From: Pedobacter sp. L105
GTDB lineage: Bacteria > Bacteroidota > Bacteroidia > Sphingobacteriales > Sphingobacteriaceae
Assembly: GCF_009765875.1 (NCBI RefSeq)
Contig: NZ_LMUP01000010.1
Span: forward strand, 124,001-188,000
Reading direction: 5' to 3'
Length of the DNA: 64,000 bases
Made by a program: the position numbers and the translations under genes. Of this stretch, positions 1 through 7,897 are shown piece by piece. Position 1 is the stretch's first letter. Every line of letters starts with the position of its first letter. The notes beneath the pieces were generated by a model that was given only the letters and a program-made list of their open reading frames with translations, ran no database searches and was not told where the DNA came from.

Positions 1-201
1 GATGTGAAAAGGATATCCATTATAGTGATAGAACGATGGCACTGCACCATGGTCTTTTATAAATTCATGGGCCAGCTTATCCAGCTGCATGGTTGTCATT
101 CCTGCTTTAAGCACTTTAGCGATTTCGGTTAAAGTGGAGCTAACAAGTAAAGCACTGACTTTCATCAGTTCTATTTCTTCTTCAGTCTTAAATATGATCA
201 T
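1..201 (-). CDS. map: Methionine aminopeptidase, type I (5' part only)
   Basis: The gene begins at the ATG at 201 and runs off the left edge, leaving 67 codons. It starts MIIFKTEEEIELMKVSALLV and continues through AGMTTMQLDKLAHEFI to GAVPSFYHYNGYPFHI, the usual N-terminal part of type I methionine aminopeptidases, which remove the initiator Met from new proteins. The metal-binding residues lie beyond the window. The start is only 6 bp after the modC stop, so it is probably read as the last gene of the AKR-modABC unit. This is an unusual place for map, which often lies with ribosomal or translation genes. Identity is inferred from the N-terminus alone. Confidence 0.8.
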   Translation of the reverse strand, partial: MIIFKTEEEIELMKVSALLVSSTLTEIAKVLKAGMTTMQLDKLAHEFIKDHGAVPSFYHYNGYPFHI

Positions 202-207
202 GTGTAT

Positions 208-831
208 TCATTCTAAATCAATTTTTAAACTATGGTCAGCAAAACCAATTGTCTCCTGGGCATGGTGACTTACAACGAGGGTTGTTGTTTCAAACTCTGT
301 TAACAGGATTTTTAAATCTGTAATCAGGTTTTCCCGAAGTTCATCATCCAGGGCAGAAAAAGCTTCATCCAGCAATAATAAAGATGGCTTTAAGGCTAAA
401 GCCCTTAAAATTGCCAGTCGCTGCTGCTGGCCGCCTGATAAATGTGCCGGCCTTTGGCTGCTGAAATTTTCCATCCTTCCAATATACAATAACCTATTGA
501 TCAGCTGATGGTCTTTTGTCGCAAATTGAAGATGTTCTGTCACCGTCATGTTTGGAAATAAGGCGTAATCCTGAAATACAAAACCTACTCTGCGCTGCTG
601 CGGGGGCTTATTGATTTTATTTGCTGTATCCAGCCAAACCTCCCCCTCAGCTGTAATGAATCCCTGTTCGGGAACCACCAGACCGGCAAGGATCTTTAAA
701 AAAGTGGTTTTCCCGGCACCTGAAGGGCCATATATTTTAGTAACCGACTGATCGGGGAATACCGTATCCACCTGCAGTTCTCTATTTCCTTTATAAGTTT
801 TTATCTTTTTACGGATTGCTATTTCTATCAT
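208..831 (-). CDS. modC: Molybdate ABC transporter ATPase (ModC-like, short form)
   Basis: Cytoplasmic ATPase that powers molybdate import with ModB and ModA. The 207 residues contain Walker A GPSGAGKTT (35-43), a Q-loop in VFQDYALFP, the signature LSGGQQQR near 130 and Walker B LLLLDEAFSALD followed by the H-loop in VVSHH. ModC proteins are usually about 350 aa because a C-terminal TOBE/MOP molybdate-sensing domain follows the ATPase; here the protein ends right after the ATPase domain. The gene overlaps modB by 4 bp (ATGA). The assignment to molybdate rather than sulfate or another anion comes from the neighbours. Confidence 0.88.
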   Translation of the reverse strand: MIEIAIRKKIKTYKGNRELQVDTVFPDQSVTKIYGPSGAGKTTFLKILAGLVVPEQGFITAEGEVWLDTANKINKPPQQRRVGFVFQDYALFPNMTVTEHLQFATKDHQLINRLLYIGRMENFSSQRPAHLSGGQQQRLAILRALALKPSLLLLDEAFSALDDELRENLITDLKILLTEFETTTLVVSHHAQETIGFADHSLKIDLE

Positions 832-1499
832 TCCAATGGCCCCCGTGATGCATTTCTGTTAAAAATAAAGACCAGGACTACAATCACAAAAGTGATCGCA
901 AACAGTACAAAAGCATATTGGTTGGCCTTATCATATTGATTATTATCTACAGCATCATAAATAGCTATAGAAGCAACTTTGGTCACACCCTCCAATTTTC
1001 CACCGATCATCAGGACTACTCCAAATTCTCCCATGGTATGGGCAAAGGTAAGTACAGCGGCCGTCCACAAAGAAGTTTTTACATTGGGCAGTAAAACACG
1101 GTAAAAGGTTTCTAATTTGGATTTACCCATGGTATAGGAAGCTTCGGCCAGTGATGGGGATAAATGGGCAAGTGCTGATTTAACCGGGCTAACCATGAAA
1201 GGCAGACTATAGATTACTGATGCAACAACGAGTCCTTCAAACGAAAAGACCAGGCTGAGGTTGAAGTGTTGCAACAGCCAGCTACCCAATATACTATGGG
1301 GACTAAAACAAAGTAGTAAGTAGAAACCCAATACGGATGGAGGCAATACCAAAGGCATAGTAAGAATCGCTTCTATCACCACTTTAAACAACGAGCTGCG
1401 CCTAGAAAGCCAGTAAGCAAGTGGAATACCGATAACGAGCAAGATCAACGTAGTGATGGCGGCAAGTTTAAGGCTTAGCCAAATGGGTGTCCATTCCAT
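828..1499 (-). CDS. modB: Molybdate ABC transporter permease
   Basis: Inner-membrane permease of 223 aa with about five hydrophobic segments, starting MEWTPIWLSLKLAAITTLIL as in ModB/CysT-type permeases. The EAA loop that docks on the ATPase is seen as EASYTMGKSKLETFYRVLLP, followed by the typical HTMGEFGVVLMIGG stretch of ModB. It sits between modA (16 bp upstream) and modC (4-bp overlap), which fixes its role in molybdate (or tungstate) uptake. Length is normal for the family. Confidence 0.92.
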   Translation of the reverse strand: MEWTPIWLSLKLAAITTLILLVIGIPLAYWLSRRSSLFKVVIEAILTMPLVLPPSVLGFYLLLCFSPHSILGSWLLQHFNLSLVFSFEGLVVASVIYSLPFMVSPVKSALAHLSPSLAEASYTMGKSKLETFYRVLLPNVKTSLWTAAVLTFAHTMGEFGVVLMIGGKLEGVTKVASIAIYDAVDNNQYDKANQYAFVLFAITFVIVVLVFIFNRNASRGPLE

Positions 1500-1514
1500 G
1501 GGTATCTTTTCTTT

Positions 1515-2273
1515 TTAAACTATGATGTAGCCAAATTGCCTGAAAATAGCTTTTGCATCAGTAGAGAAAAGATAATCAAAAAATTTCTTATTATTTACAA
1601 AATTCTTGTTTTTTGCGTATTTCAACAATACAGCACCCTGTTCGATTGGTGCATAAGCGGCGGGATCTACTTTCTCCCATTTGAAACTGCCGATTGGATT
1701 AAGCTCATATACCAGCGATGCAGTTGTAAAACCGATATTCACGACGCCCTTTAGCACATATGTATTTACCTGACTGATGCTTTCGGCAAATACCAGCCTA
1801 TCTGATGCGGCCTGATACAAACCATAATGGTTTAATGCCTCTTTTGCTGCCTTTCCATAGGGAGCTACCTCGGGATTGCCAATAGCTATTTTTCCAGGGA
1901 CATGGTTGGTAATAGAAGACTTCCAGTTTTTAAGATCGGCCCCGGTAGTAGAGCAAACCACCAGACTACCTAATGCGTAGACTTTAGGCTGGTTAAGGGC
2001 CAGTCCATCATTGAATACATCTTGTGCAAAGTTCATATCAGCAGACAAGAATATATCATAGGGCGCCCCTTGTTTTATCTGTGCGGCCAGTTTACCGGAT
2101 GCCCCGCTGATTACTTCAACTGTTATCCCGGTTTTCTTTTTAAAATCTGAGGCCAGTTTTTGCAAAACAAACTGCGCATTTGCGGCAACAGCCACCCTGA
2201 CAGGCTGCGCCATAGAGGAGAGCACTGTCAGGAGGATGATTACTGATAAACTTATTTTTTTTAAGAAGAGCAT
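1515..2273 (-). CDS. modA: Molybdate-binding periplasmic protein
   Basis: Exported substrate-binding protein of 252 aa. An N-terminal signal peptide (about residues 1-22, ending SSMAQP) precedes the ModA core: VAVAANAQFVLQKLA, the anion-binding SGASGKLAAQIKQGAPYDIFLSAD region and INIGFTTAS-type C-lobe sequence. It delivers molybdate to ModB/ModC. The start codon overlaps the stop of the upstream aldo/keto reductase by one base (TAATG at 2271-2275 on the minus strand), so the two are likely translationally coupled. Confidence 0.93.
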   Translation of the reverse strand: MLFLKKISLSVIILLTVLSSMAQPVRVAVAANAQFVLQKLASDFKKKTGITVEVISGASGKLAAQIKQGAPYDIFLSADMNFAQDVFNDGLALNQPKVYALGSLVVCSTTGADLKNWKSSITNHVPGKIAIGNPEVAPYGKAAKEALNHYGLYQAASDRLVFAESISQVNTYVLKGVVNIGFTTASLVYELNPIGSFKWEKVDPAAYAPIEQGAVLLKYAKNKNFVNNKKFFDYLFSTDAKAIFRQFGYIIV

Positions 2274-3259
2274 TAGCTACGGTCTACGAGTTGATTCTGT
2301 GTTTCACTGTAACGTGCGCCTGTATTTGGATATTTTGCCAGCAATTCTTCTATTTCCTGCAGATCTGAAGCATTCAGCTCCAGGTCTACCGCAGCCGCAT
2401 TTTCTTCCAGGTATTTTCTTCTTTTCGTTCCCGGGATAGGGATGATATGTTCACCTTGTGCCAATACCCAGGCCAAAGCCAGCTGCGCAGCAGTACTATT
2501 TTTTCCAGCGGCAATAGCAGCGAAACCATGTGCTAATTGTTCATTGTTGCTTTTGTATTCTTCCTGATATCTTGGTAATCCTTTTCTAAAATCTCCATCG
2601 GCCAGTGTACTTACGTCTAGAGTGTTGGTCATTAATCCCCGGGCTAAAGGACTAAATGGAACAAATGAAATTCCCAGTTCTTTACACAAGGGTAAAACAT
2701 CATCTTCTACGCCTCTGGTTAACAGCGAGTATTCACTTTGTAATGCACTGATGGGATGTACTGCATGTGCTTTCTTTAAACTATTGGCAGAAGCTTCAGA
2801 CAGGCCAAGGTAACGCACCTTACCTTCCTTTACCAGGTCGGCCATAGCGCCCACGGTATCTTCAATAGGTACGTTTGGATCAACACGGTGTGCGTAGTAT
2901 AAGTCAATTACATCTGTTCCTAGTCTTTTCAGACTTTTCTCCACCGCCGTTTTTAGATAAGCCGGCGATCCGTCAAATGACAGTTTTCCTTCACCGGGAT
3001 TGGAGAGAAACCCAAATTTTGTGGCCAGGAATATTTTGTCCCTGTTGTTTTTCAAAACCTGTGCTACCAGTTCTTCATTTTTACCGGCTGCGTATACATC
3101 TGCAGTATCCCAGAAAGTAACGCCTAATTCAATTGCTTTTTCTAAGGTAGCAATGGATTCTTTATCATCAGGTTTTCCATAACCATGGTTCATTCCCATG
3201 CAGCCTAATCCAATTGCCGAAAGTTCTTCTGTTGTATTTCCTAATTTTCTGTACTTCAT
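2273..3259 (-). CDS. Aldo/keto reductase
   Basis: NADPH-dependent aldo/keto reductase of 328 aa, in the AKR13/YajO-like group by its start MKYRKLGNTTEELSAIGLGC. The catalytic tetrad is visible as D51 and Y56 (FWDTADVY), K81 (LATKFG) and H124 (YYAHRVD); the C-terminal NADP-binding part has IPIPGTKRRKYLEEN. The substrate cannot be told. It is the first gene of a unit that continues with modA, modB, modC and map. The aldo/keto reductase itself does not need molybdenum, so its link with molybdate uptake is positional only. Confidence 0.9.
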   Translation of the reverse strand: MKYRKLGNTTEELSAIGLGCMGMNHGYGKPDDKESIATLEKAIELGVTFWDTADVYAAGKNEELVAQVLKNNRDKIFLATKFGFLSNPGEGKLSFDGSPAYLKTAVEKSLKRLGTDVIDLYYAHRVDPNVPIEDTVGAMADLVKEGKVRYLGLSEASANSLKKAHAVHPISALQSEYSLLTRGVEDDVLPLCKELGISFVPFSPLARGLMTNTLDVSTLADGDFRKGLPRYQEEYKSNNEQLAHGFAAIAAGKNSTAAQLALAWVLAQGEHIIPIPGTKRRKYLEENAAAVDLELNASDLQEIEELLAKYPNTGARYSETQNQLVDRS

Positions 3260-3601
3260 GTTATTTCTTTTTTTAATTTATGATCAGGAGCTTACGATCA
3301 ATTGATGACTCCGATCATCCACTCTGCCAAATTTAGCAGGTTGAATGTTTTAAATAAACACTTTAATGTAATCTATGTTTGCTGTTAGTTGATTATACAA
3401 TTAATTCTCATAGTTAAACAAATAACTAATCAATAATTGAGAATCAGGTTATCTATCTGCAAACCGCAACTAAATTTTTACATTTTTGATTTGTGAATTG
3501 TTCTATGCGCAGGCATTCAGGAATTTTATATCTTGCGGCGAATGCGAGGTCACAGAGCGATTTTGTATTTTTTTCAGCTTATAAAAACGATCAACTAAAA
3601 T
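3260..3601. other. Intergenic region between divergent genes
   Basis: A 342-bp A+T-rich gap between the aldo/keto reductase and the acetyltransferase, which are divergently transcribed. It must hold both promoters, but I see no clear TAnnTTTG element with a well-spaced -33 TTG. No open frame, RNA gene or strong hairpin was recognised. Confidence 0.5.
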
Positions 3602-4054
3602 ATGGAATTTACTGAGATCTGCAAGCCTTTCGACTCCCTTACCGTAAAAGAGCTATATGCTATCCTAAGGCTGCGTAGTGAGATATTTGTAGTAGAACAA
3701 AAATGTGTTTTCTTGGATATGGACAATATAGACCAATCCTGTCAGCACCTGATGTTATACCATAATAAGGAATTGATAGCCTATGCAAGGATTGTTCCAA
3801 GTGGTTTATCCTATCAACAACCTTCTATAGGCAGAATTGTTACCAGCAGTGTTGTCAGGGGGAAAGGATTTGGAAAGGAACTTGTAAAGCTGGCTATTGA
3901 AAACTGTGAACGTCTGTATGGAAAGAAACAAATTAAGATTGGTGCCCAGCTTTATCTCAAAACCTTTTATGGGTCGTTTGGCTTTACCAGTGTTGGAGAA
4001 GTGTATGATGAAGATGGAATTGATCACATTCATATGATCAGACCGGTTAATTAA
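3602..4054 (+). CDS. GNAT acetyltransferase, ElaA family
   Basis: Small cytoplasmic N-acetyltransferase of 150 aa. The ElaA-type start is clear: LYAILRLRSEIFVVEQKCVF followed by DMDNIDQSCQHLMLY. The acetyl-CoA binding P-loop is GRIVTSSVVRGKGFGKEL (about 79-96), and a YLKTFYGSFGFTSVGEVY stretch near the C-terminus is typical of GNAT motif B. The natural substrate of ElaA is not established. A degenerate cupin gene follows within 6 bp. Confidence 0.88.
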   Translation: MEFTEICKPFDSLTVKELYAILRLRSEIFVVEQKCVFLDMDNIDQSCQHLMLYHNKELIAYARIVPSGLSYQQPSIGRIVTSSVVRGKGFGKELVKLAIENCERLYGKKQIKIGAQLYLKTFYGSFGFTSVGEVYDEDGIDHIHMIRPVN

Positions 4055-4060
4055 GCTAAA

Positions 4061-4283
4061 ATGGTACAAAGTAATTTGTTTCAGATCGCTGCCGAAAGCC
4101 AATGGCAGGATCTTGGCGGTGGCATACAGCGGGGTCTTTGAAACTACTATAGGCGATCAGCAGCGGGTTTTAAATCCGGGCGACGGGTTTTATATCCCTT
4201 CTAATGAGGTACATTGCGTAGTTTTCAAAAAAGCGGGTGTATTGATTGATGTTTTTAGTCCTCATAGAGAGGATTTTTTGTGA
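4061..4283 (+). pseudogene. Cupin-domain protein, internally deleted
   Basis: Two pieces of one cupin gene are visible in different frames. The 5' piece, from the ATG at 4061, reads MVQSNLFQIAAESQWQDLGG and then GIQRGL before a stop. The 3' piece, in another frame, reads VFETTIGDQQRVLNPGDGFY then IPSNEVHCVVFKKAGVLIDV and FSPHREDFL, ending at 4283. Single-domain cupins of this kind are about 110 aa. Here roughly 110 bp are missing at the junction around 4133, including where the HxH metal ligands should be, and the frame is shifted. It is very unlikely to make an active protein. The remaining sequence is otherwise well preserved, which suggests a recent loss. Confidence 0.8.
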
Positions 4284-4358
4284 TCCGTAGTTACAAAAAT
4301 CTTAACGACATTTCAGATAATTTAAAACAATATAAAAGTATATTGGTATCTTATTATT

Positions 4359-5273
4359 ATGGCACATTCGCACGATCATTCCCCTTCCAATCATGGAAAA
4401 GCATTTTTAATAGGTATTTTGCTCAACACCGCTTATGTGGTTATAGAGGTAATTTATGGATTGATTGCACATTCTTCTGCTTTACTGGCTGATGCAGGTC
4501 ATAATGCTGGCGATGTGCTTAGTCTGGGGTTCTCCTGGGGTGCTCTTGCCTTTGCATTGAAAAAGCCGTCCCCAAATTATACTTATGGCTTAAAAAGAAT
4601 GAGTATTCTGGCTTCCATTTTAAATGCATTGATACTATTGGTAACTATGGGGATTATTGCCGGTGATGCGATTCACAAGTTACAGCACCTCCAGGATGTA
4701 GATGAGAACATTGTGGTTTGGGTAGCCGGAATCGGCATTTTGGTAAATGGCTTCACCGCCTTCCTGTTTATGAAGGGTCAAAAGGAAGACCTAAATGTAA
4801 AAGGTGCATTTTACCATATGGCTGCCGATGCAGCAGTAGCGCTGGCCGTGGTGATTGCGGGACTGATCATCAAGTTTACCGGATGGAACTGGCTTGATCC
4901 GGTAATGTCATTTGTGGTGATCCTTGTGGTGGTGTGGGGTACCTGGAATTTGTTAAAGGATTCTGTTAACTTAGCGTTAGATGCTGTTCCGGAAAATATC
5001 AATATAGACGAAGTAAAACAATATTTATTAAGTATCAAAGGCGTTGAGGCGGTTTATGATCTTCATATCTGGGCATTGAGCACTACCCAAACAGCTTTAA
5101 GTGCACATTTATTGTTACCTGAAAATAAAGGAGATGATAAAGTATTAAAGGAAATTAAAGATCAATTACATGACCGGTTTGAAATTACCCATCCTACCAT
5201 TCAGTTGATCCATGAACTGGAAAATATAAGTTACCAGAAAGATTGTTTGGGAAACCTGGTTGAACCTGATTAA
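4359..5273 (+). CDS. Cation diffusion facilitator (CzcD/ZitB type)
   Basis: Membrane Zn/Cd/Co exporter working by proton antiport; 304 aa, about six transmembrane helices and a cytoplasmic C-terminal domain. The N-terminus is His-rich (MAHSHDHSPSNHG). The two metal-site motifs are present: D45-x2-H48-x3-D52 (ADAGHNAGD, helix 2) and H153-x3-D157 (HMAADAAVAL, helix 5). The C-terminal part (VEAVYDLHIWALSTTQTALS) matches the CDF dimerisation domain. An ATG at 4359 is used, with no strong ribosome-binding site. The metal cannot be fixed by sequence alone; zinc is most likely. Confidence 0.93.
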   Translation: MAHSHDHSPSNHGKAFLIGILLNTAYVVIEVIYGLIAHSSALLADAGHNAGDVLSLGFSWGALAFALKKPSPNYTYGLKRMSILASILNALILLVTMGIIAGDAIHKLQHLQDVDENIVVWVAGIGILVNGFTAFLFMKGQKEDLNVKGAFYHMAADAAVALAVVIAGLIIKFTGWNWLDPVMSFVVILVVVWGTWNLLKDSVNLALDAVPENINIDEVKQYLLSIKGVEAVYDLHIWALSTTQTALSAHLLLPENKGDDKVLKEIKDQLHDRFEITHPTIQLIHELENISYQKDCLGNLVEPD

Positions 5274-5312
5274 GGACGGAAATGCTATCTTTAGCGAATT
5301 AATACAGATGTT

Positions 5313-6161
5313 ATGATCAAATATATCAACTTTTTATTTTTATTGATTTTAGGGTTTTGTGACCACCTTGCCGCTCAGAGCAATCAGGATAGCATTCCAT
5401 TTGGCAACAACAAAGCGGCAGGAAAATACATGACTATTCGCGGTATTAAAATGTATTATGAAGTGTATGGCCATGGTGAACCCTTGCTGCTGATCCACGG
5501 TAACGGAGGGTCTATCAGTAATTTTACCAACCAGATCCCCTATTTTTCAAAAAACTATCAGGTGATCATAGCTGATAGCCGTGCACAGGGTAAAACAATT
5601 GATACAAAGGATTCCCTGAGTTATGAAATGATGGCCGATGACCTTAATGCATTGATGGATAACCTTCATGTGAAAGATGCGAATGTGATTGGCTGGAGCG
5701 ACGGCGGAATAGACGGTTTATTATTGGCCATGCGTCATCCTGATAAAGTTAAAAAGCTGGCCGTAACCGGTGCTAACTTGTGGCCGGATAGTACAGCATT
5801 AACGCCTTTCGTTTATAAAATGATGGTTAAAGATGCTGATTCTTTAAGGAAGTTACCCAAAACACCGGAAAATAAAGCACAGTTAAAACTGGTTGATCTA
5901 ATGTGTGTTCAACCCAATATTAAACTGGAGCAATTACACTCCATCAAATGTCCTGTTTTGGTAATTGGTGGCGATCATGACGTGATCCTTCCGGCTCATA
6001 CCATGGCCATTGCCCAGGCTATACCAAATTCTTACTTGTGGATCATTCCCAACTCAGGCCACTCTACTCCTATTTTTAAGAAAGATCAGTTTAACCCGCT
6101 AATCAGTGATTTCTTTAAAACCCCGTATAGGAAAATTGAAGGGGGAGCTACGTTTCAATAG
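5313..6161 (+). CDS. Exported alpha/beta hydrolase
   Basis: A 282-aa hydrolase with a signal peptide (about 1-22, ending HLAAQS). The oxyanion region is LLLIHGNGGSISNF (58-71), the nucleophile elbow GWSDGG holds Ser129, the acid is most likely D223 in GGDHDVILPAH and the base H250 in IPNSGHSTP. All parts of the catalytic triad are therefore in place. The fold covers esterases, lipases and dehalogenases, so the substrate is unknown. Periplasmic location is inferred from the signal peptide. Confidence 0.88.
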   Translation: MIKYINFLFLLILGFCDHLAAQSNQDSIPFGNNKAAGKYMTIRGIKMYYEVYGHGEPLLLIHGNGGSISNFTNQIPYFSKNYQVIIADSRAQGKTIDTKDSLSYEMMADDLNALMDNLHVKDANVIGWSDGGIDGLLLAMRHPDKVKKLAVTGANLWPDSTALTPFVYKMMVKDADSLRKLPKTPENKAQLKLVDLMCVQPNIKLEQLHSIKCPVLVIGGDHDVILPAHTMAIAQAIPNSYLWIIPNSGHSTPIFKKDQFNPLISDFFKTPYRKIEGGATFQ

Positions 6162-6255
6162 TTCTGTAAATATCATTTAACAGCTTAAATAATTTCTTGG
6201 TCATTAGAAAATAATTAATTTTAATTCAGATTCTATTCACCTAAATTTTTATCAA

Positions 6256-6417
6256 ATGCAAATATTGATGATTCCTGGGCTCGTACTCGTATATTTTGTG
6301 TACATACTGTACCGTTTATTGATTACAAAAGATTTAAAAAAGCATCTCTGGGAATTTTATACAGGATTAATCTTTATGGGAATATGGGCAATCCTATTTT
6401 ATGTGATTTCCCGATAA
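6256..6417 (+). CDS. Small membrane protein, unknown
   Basis: A 53-codon frame starts MQILMIPGLVLVYFVYILYR and continues through TKDLKKHLWEFYTG to a second hydrophobic stretch GLIFMGIWAILFYVISR. The pattern is two transmembrane helices joined by a short charged loop. It lies alone between the hydrolase and the aspartyl protease. It has no match I recognise; the composition and the clean start and stop make it plausible as a real small gene, but this is not certain. Confidence 0.45.
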   Translation: MQILMIPGLVLVYFVYILYRLLITKDLKKHLWEFYTGLIFMGIWAILFYVISR

Positions 6418-6468
6418 TAAGCACGCCCCCGGTAAGACTGTAGAGGACAGTTATTATAGTCTCAAAAA

Positions 6469-6476
6469 TATCTTTG
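6469..6476 (+). promoter_or_regulatory. -7 promoter element for the protease-FKBP gene
   Basis: TATCTTTG fits the Bacteroidota -7 consensus TAnnTTTG. It lies 18 bp before the ATG at 6495, a sensible leader length, and supports that start over an upstream in-frame TTG at 6474, which falls inside the element. Confidence 0.55.
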
Positions 6477-6494
6477 TGGTTAAATACAACCATA

Positions 6495-7823
6495 ATGAAA
6501 TTTAAACGAAGTTTACCCATTGCCTTTTTACTGATTAATTGTATAAGCGGCTTAAAAGCCCAGGTTGCCCAATTTCCATTTGAATTTCTTGGACAGCACC
6601 TGTATATAAAAGTACAAACCAAACAAAGTGATTCGTTGCGATTCATTTTTGACAGCGGTGCAACCGGAGGATCTATAGATTCTGCATTGGCTGAAAAAAT
6701 TGGTATCAGCAGGGAAAACAGGCAAAACGCAACTATAGCAGGCTCTGGCGGTGTTCAGAGTTACACGATGGCCCTGCATCAAAACCTAAAGCTAGGCGCA
6801 GCTGAAATCAAGGACATGAACTTTGCACTGGTGAATTTCAATTCGCTTTCTACAGCCATAGGCTCAAAGATAGACGGTATTGTGGGTTATGAGATCCTAA
6901 ACCATTATGTCACACAGATAGATTTTGATCATAAAAAAATATCACTTTATAACCAAATTAAAGAGGCTGATACGACAGGTTATACCGGTATTCCTTTCGA
7001 GTTCAGTAAGAATATCCTGATCCCCCGCTTCCCTATTTCCATTACGCTGGCCAATGGGGAAACTTTCACAGGAAAGGTAATGTTTGATACGGGAAACTCA
7101 TTTAGTTTGATTGTGAGCACTCCTTTCAATAAATACCACGACTTTGACAGTAAACTTGGGGAAGTATTGGTGACTAAAGGAAGAGGAATGAATGCAGAAA
7201 CAAACGATCAGATTGCAATGATTAAAAAAATGGCGTTTGATGGTTTTGATTTCGGTCAAATGGCCATCAGGTTGACAGTAAATCCTCAGGCAAAACCAGG
7301 TGATGGTTATCTGGGGATATTAGGGATTGAAGTAATCAAACATTTTAATGTGATCATGGATTATGCCAACAAAAAGATCTACCTGAAACCCAACCGTTCC
7401 TACCACAATGCGTTTAATGTAGCCGGTATAAAAGGAAAATGGGCCGAGGAAAGCAAAGCTTTTCTGGAGAAAAACAAATCTAAACCAGGTATAGTAGTTA
7501 CCCCTTCTGGTTTGCAGTATAAAATCATAAAAAAGGGCAATGGACCAATACCAACAATAAATGAAAGGGTTAGCCTGCATTACACGGCTACTTTGGTAAG
7601 CGGGCAGAAGTTATGGAGTACATACGATAACATGAAACCATGGGAACACCGTCTGGATAAAGCTCTGCCGGGCGTACAAGAGGCTGCACTGATGATGCCT
7701 GCAGGTTCTAAATGGATGGTTTATATTCCGTCTGCGCTTGCTTTTGGTGACGCCGGTGATGAAGAAGTTCCTGCCGGTGCTGCGTTGATCTATGAACTTG
7801 AAGTTCTTAAATCAGAAAAATAA
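6495..7823 (+). CDS. Exported aspartyl protease fused to FKBP-type prolyl isomerase
   Basis: From the ATG at 6495 the product is 442 aa with a signal peptide (MKFKRSLPIAFLLINCISGL, cleavage after KAQ). Two retropepsin-like lobes follow, with catalytic D53 in FIFDSGATGG and D198 in VMFDTGNSFS, so a single chain can form the two-Asp active site. The last 105 residues are an FKBP domain, starting VVTPSGLQYKIIKKGNGPIP and ending GAALIYELEVLK, with the usual PGVQEAALMMPAGSKW and FGDAGDEEVPAG stretches. FKBP domains catalyse prolyl cis-trans isomerisation and act as chaperones. The fused domain order is uncommon. The -7 box at 6469 and the signal peptide decide the start. Confidence 0.87.
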   Translation: MKFKRSLPIAFLLINCISGLKAQVAQFPFEFLGQHLYIKVQTKQSDSLRFIFDSGATGGSIDSALAEKIGISRENRQNATIAGSGGVQSYTMALHQNLKLGAAEIKDMNFALVNFNSLSTAIGSKIDGIVGYEILNHYVTQIDFDHKKISLYNQIKEADTTGYTGIPFEFSKNILIPRFPISITLANGETFTGKVMFDTGNSFSLIVSTPFNKYHDFDSKLGEVLVTKGRGMNAETNDQIAMIKKMAFDGFDFGQMAIRLTVNPQAKPGDGYLGILGIEVIKHFNVIMDYANKKIYLKPNRSYHNAFNVAGIKGKWAEESKAFLEKNKSKPGIVVTPSGLQYKIIKKGNGPIPTINERVSLHYTATLVSGQKLWSTYDNMKPWEHRLDKALPGVQEAALMMPAGSKWMVYIPSALAFGDAGDEEVPAGAALIYELEVLKSEK

Positions 7824-7842
7824 TTCTTAGCATTGTTAAGTA

Positions 7843-7877
7843 GAAAATCCCTGTAACTCATCATTGCAGGGATTTTC
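7843..7877. terminator. Bidirectional terminator
   Basis: An 11-bp perfect stem (GAAAATCCCTG at 7843-7853, CAGGGATTTTC at 7867-7877) with a 13-nt loop lies between two convergent genes and has A/T runs on both sides. Confidence 0.7.
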
Positions 7878-7897
7878 AATGTATATCATAAAATAAG

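Noticed and set aside
4280..4492. 70-codon frame overlapping the start of the CDF transporter
   Set aside because: In another frame of a clear CDF gene and ends inside it; no RBS and no family.
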